A DNA stretch of 7,614 bases from Betaproteobacteria bacterium (GTDB taxonomy: Bacteria > Pseudomonadota > Gammaproteobacteria > Burkholderiales > SG8-39), in assembly GCA_005881355.1 (NCBI GenBank), contig VBDM01000094.1:1-7614 (forward strand), written 5' to 3'. This document shows, one piece after another, positions 6,430 through 7,614 of this stretch; the first letter of the stretch is position 1; each line of letters begins with the position of its first letter. The notes under the pieces are model-generated. The model saw only the letters and a program-made list of their open reading frames with translations, searched no databases and had not been told where the DNA came from. The position numbers were made by a program, and so were the translations under genes.

Positions 6430-6852
6430 TCAGCCTAGCGACGCGAAGCCTGGATTGAAAGCAACTTCCCACAAGTGACCGTCTGGATCTTGGAAGTAGC
6501 CTGCGTAGCCGCCATAGAACGTTGGCTGCGCCGGTTTGACGATCTTCGCCCCCGCTTGCTGTGCCTGGCGCATGACAGCGTCCACTTCTTGCCGCGATGA
6601 CACGTTGTGGCCGATGGAAAACTCGACCGCGCTTGATGCTTGCAGAGGCAGACCGCTATCCGCTGAAAGGCTCTTGCGCGGCCATAGAGCCAACTTCAGG
6701 TCCGACTGCAGATTGAAGAAGGCGACTGCGCCATTTTCGAACTCCGTGCCAATGATGCCCTTTGTGCTGAAGCCGAGACCATCTCGGTAGAAAGCCACAG
6801 CGCGTTCGAGATCATCGACGCCGAGGGTAAGCAGAGTGATATGAGGGTTCAT
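6430..6852 (-). CDS. VOC-superfamily (glyoxalase/bleomycin-resistance fold) protein
   Basis: A 140-residue single-domain cytoplasmic protein with the vicinal oxygen chelate fold. The first half begins M-N-P-H-I-T-L-L-T-L-G-V-D-D-L-E-R-A-V-A-F-Y-R-D-G-L-G-F, the usual beta-alpha opening, followed by G-A-V-A-F-F-N-L-Q and L-K-L-A-L-W-P-R. The second half has V-D-A-V-M-R-Q-A-Q-Q-A-G-A-K-I and ends Y-F-Q-D-P-D-G-H-L-W-E-V-A-F-N-P, the family signature with a candidate metal-ligand glutamate. Family members include lyases, dioxygenases and antibiotic-binding proteins; the substrate is not readable here. ATG 6852 is chosen because it matches the family N-terminus; the longer frame to 6936 runs into the attC. 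No Shine-Dalgarno sequence is visible. The gene starts 40 bp past the cleavage point of the second attC, as a cassette gene would, but has no attC after its stop. Confidence 0.9.
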   Translation of the reverse strand: MNPHITLLTLGVDDLERAVAFYRDGLGFSTKGIIGTEFENGAVAFFNLQSDLKLALWPRKSLSADSGLPLQASSAVEFSIGHNVSSRQEVDAVMRQAQQAGAKIVKPAQPTFYGGYAGYFQDPDGHLWEVAFNPGFASLG

Positions 6853-6891
6853 CGAGGGGCGTTGGACGATAGTGCGAGCGTGTAGTTCGAC

Positions 6892-6981
6892 GCCTAACGT
6901 TCCCAGTAACCGGCGCGCGCGGCGCGGTCCATGCAAAGCGCGGCTCCAAGCGCGCGGCCGCGTTCACTGGGTAGGTAGGGT
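6892..6981 (-). repeat. Integron attC site (distal, 90 bp)
   Basis: Read on the minus strand, the site runs from R'' ACCCTAC (6981-6975; one mismatch to RYYYAAC) to R' GTTAGGC (6898-6892; full match to GTTRRRY). Arms CCCAGT (6971-6966) and ACTGGG (6907-6902) pair three bases in from each core. The pairing continues through AAC/GTT and GC-rich arms, with unpaired extra bases on the R'' side, as in the folded bottom strand recognised by integron integrase. An alternative R'' is GATTAAC (6992-6986), but its spacing is asymmetric. It lies directly after the hypothetical cassette gene and has the same length as the other attC. Confidence 0.72.
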
Positions 6982-7520
6982 GCAAGTTAATCGACAAGCG
7001 CATAAGGTGCCAAGCGCCACAGTCGCTCAGGTATTGGGGTGGGCTGCGGATACTGCACTGGTCCGTAGGTGCTCAAAAGCGGCGCGCCATGCTTCCAGAA
7101 GTGGATATAGAAGGCAATTCGAAAACTTCGCCTCTTAGGAATTCCGGCCGGACCGTGGAAGAGGACCTTTTCTCCGTCAGTCGTCAGGAATACTTCTTCC
7201 CACGCAACCTGCCAGTGGCCCTCGGGTTGCGCGGAATCTTGTTGCACGAAATCGCCAGGATCAAATCGTTTATCTGCGTTCTCGACTAGAGCTTCGATCA
7301 ATGCCGCTGGCCCAAGCGCCGAACGCAATTCACTCGCGATTGCGGTCAACCGTTTGCCGGAGTCAGTCGCCTTCAAGCCCATCTCCGCCCACGCGGTCTT
7401 CGTTCCCTTAACGTGGTCTTTGATGAAGCGCTCGAGGCGGCCGCGAGAAGCCTTCGGCGAATAAACACCAACGATCGTGATCCGCGGCTGCTTAGCGACG
7501 CGGCCCATGTTGCACCCTAA
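6898..7520 (-). mobile_element. Integron gene cassette, 623 bp
   Basis: Bounded by the cleavage points (G^TT) of the two attC sites. It contains one gene followed by its attC, all in the same orientation, as in a standard cassette. Its first bases, TTAGGGTGCAA, are the near-perfect reverse complement of TTGCACCCTA, which spans the R'' of its own attC (plus strand 6976-6985 against 7510-7519). This is expected because the leading bases of an integrated cassette derive from its own attC. The integrase and attI should lie to the right of the window. Confidence 0.68.
6987..7508 (-). CDS. Cassette-encoded hypothetical protein, 173 residues
   Basis: I do not recognise this protein. It has no signal peptide or transmembrane helix and looks like a soluble cytoplasmic protein. 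It begins M-G-R-V-A-K-Q-P-R-I-T-I-V-G-V-Y-S-P-K (a beta strand), followed by a charged helical part (R-G-R-L-E-R-F-I-K-D-H-V-K-G). An aromatic-rich C-terminal part follows: G-H-W-Q-V-A-W-E-E-V-F-L, then F-R-I-A-F-Y-I-H-F-W-K-H-G, and finally P-E-R-L-W-R-L-A-P-Y. The alternation suggests an alpha/beta domain. ATG 7508 is chosen because the longer frame (to 7550) only translates attC; AGGG from the attC R' lies six bases before it and may serve as ribosome site. The TAA stop (6989-6987) lies just outside the distal attC. Cassette genes are often unique proteins, possibly involved in stress, defence or niche adaptation, but nothing here shows which. Confidence 0.75.
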   Translation of the reverse strand: MGRVAKQPRITIVGVYSPKASRGRLERFIKDHVKGTKTAWAEMGLKATDSGKRLTAIASELRSALGPAALIEALVENADKRFDPGDFVQQDSAQPEGHWQVAWEEVFLTTDGEKVLFHGPAGIPKRRSFRIAFYIHFWKHGAPLLSTYGPVQYPQPTPIPERLWRLAPYALVD

Positions 7521-7604
7521 CGTAGAGTTGTGCGGCGCGCCGCGGCACACCGCTTGAACAGGCTCGCCAGCTCGCGGCGCGTCCGCACCAACGCCATGTT
7601 AGGC
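7515..7604 (-). repeat. Integron attC site (proximal, 90 bp)
   Basis: On the minus strand R'' is GCCTAAC (7604-7598; full match to RYYYAAC) and R' is GTTAGGG (7521-7515; last base off consensus). The L'' arm GTTGGTGCGGACGCGCC (7592-7576) is the reverse complement of the L' arm GGCGCGCCGCACAAC (7541-7527) except for two extra bases, a G and an A. This matches the extrahelical bases that direct strand choice by integron integrases, and their being on the R'' side sets the orientation as minus. It belongs to a preceding cassette whose gene lies beyond the window edge; TGA at 7614-7612 might be that gene's stop. Confidence 0.82.
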
Positions 7605-7614
7605 ATCGCGTTCA

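Noticed and set aside
6861..6898. A third attC between GTTGGAC (6861-6867) and GCCTAAC (6892-6898)
   Set aside because: Both cores match the consensus individually, but they face the wrong way relative to each other and the 24 bases between them cannot form L'/L'' arms.
6872..7138. Plus-strand 88-codon frame, and the 66-codon frame at 7089-7289
   Set aside because: They run through the distal attC and antisense to the cassette gene; no start signal or motif supports them.
7515..7604. Hairpin at 7515-7604 as an ordinary rho-independent terminator
   Set aside because: There is no T tract, and the split arms, two bulged bases and core 7-mers at both ends match attC much better.
1..7614. tRNA, rRNA or CRISPR array
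   Set aside because: No cloverleaf, rRNA-like block or regularly spaced repeat series was seen on either strand; the only spaced repeat (CTGACCAC) has two copies.

Overview
The window looks like a GC-rich betaproteobacterial (Burkholderiales-type) chromosome. The main evidence is three separate genes for Bug/TctC-type periplasmic solute-binding receptors, a family greatly expanded in that group, together with an NnrU-family membrane protein and the codon bias of the left two thirds. No species is named, because nothing in the sequence is diagnostic at that level.

Left block, plus strand (1-3470): the 3' part of an nnrU-like gene, a Bug receptor whose start is problematic, a crotonase-fold enzyme lacking both catalytic glutamates of classical enoyl-CoA hydratase, and a second Bug receptor 29 bp behind it. 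Middle block, minus strand (5667 to 3498): a third Bug receptor, a collapsed EamA/DMT transporter gene and a zinc-free quinone-oxidoreductase-like dehydrogenase. The dehydrogenase start overlaps the transporter stop by ATGA, so these were probably one operon. The two blocks converge at about 3471-3497. No TctA/TctB membrane partners are visible, so the receptors are orphans here.

Right block, minus strand (7614 to 5697), visibly less GC-rich: two 90-bp elements with integron attC architecture (7515-7604 and 6892-6981) bracket a 623-bp gene cassette coding for an unrecognised 173-residue protein. A VOC/glyoxalase-fold gene follows, beginning directly after the second attC but with no attC of its own. 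A small stretch with repeated CTGACCAC words comes next, then a lipoprotein gene broken by a frameshift. Gene and attC orientation put the integrase and attI side beyond the right edge of the window.

The most interesting parts are the integron array end and the accumulated lesions: a probable one-base G-run indel at the first Bug start, a transporter reduced to its two ends, and a frameshifted lipoprotein. Whether these are real decay or assembly errors cannot be told from the sequence alone.
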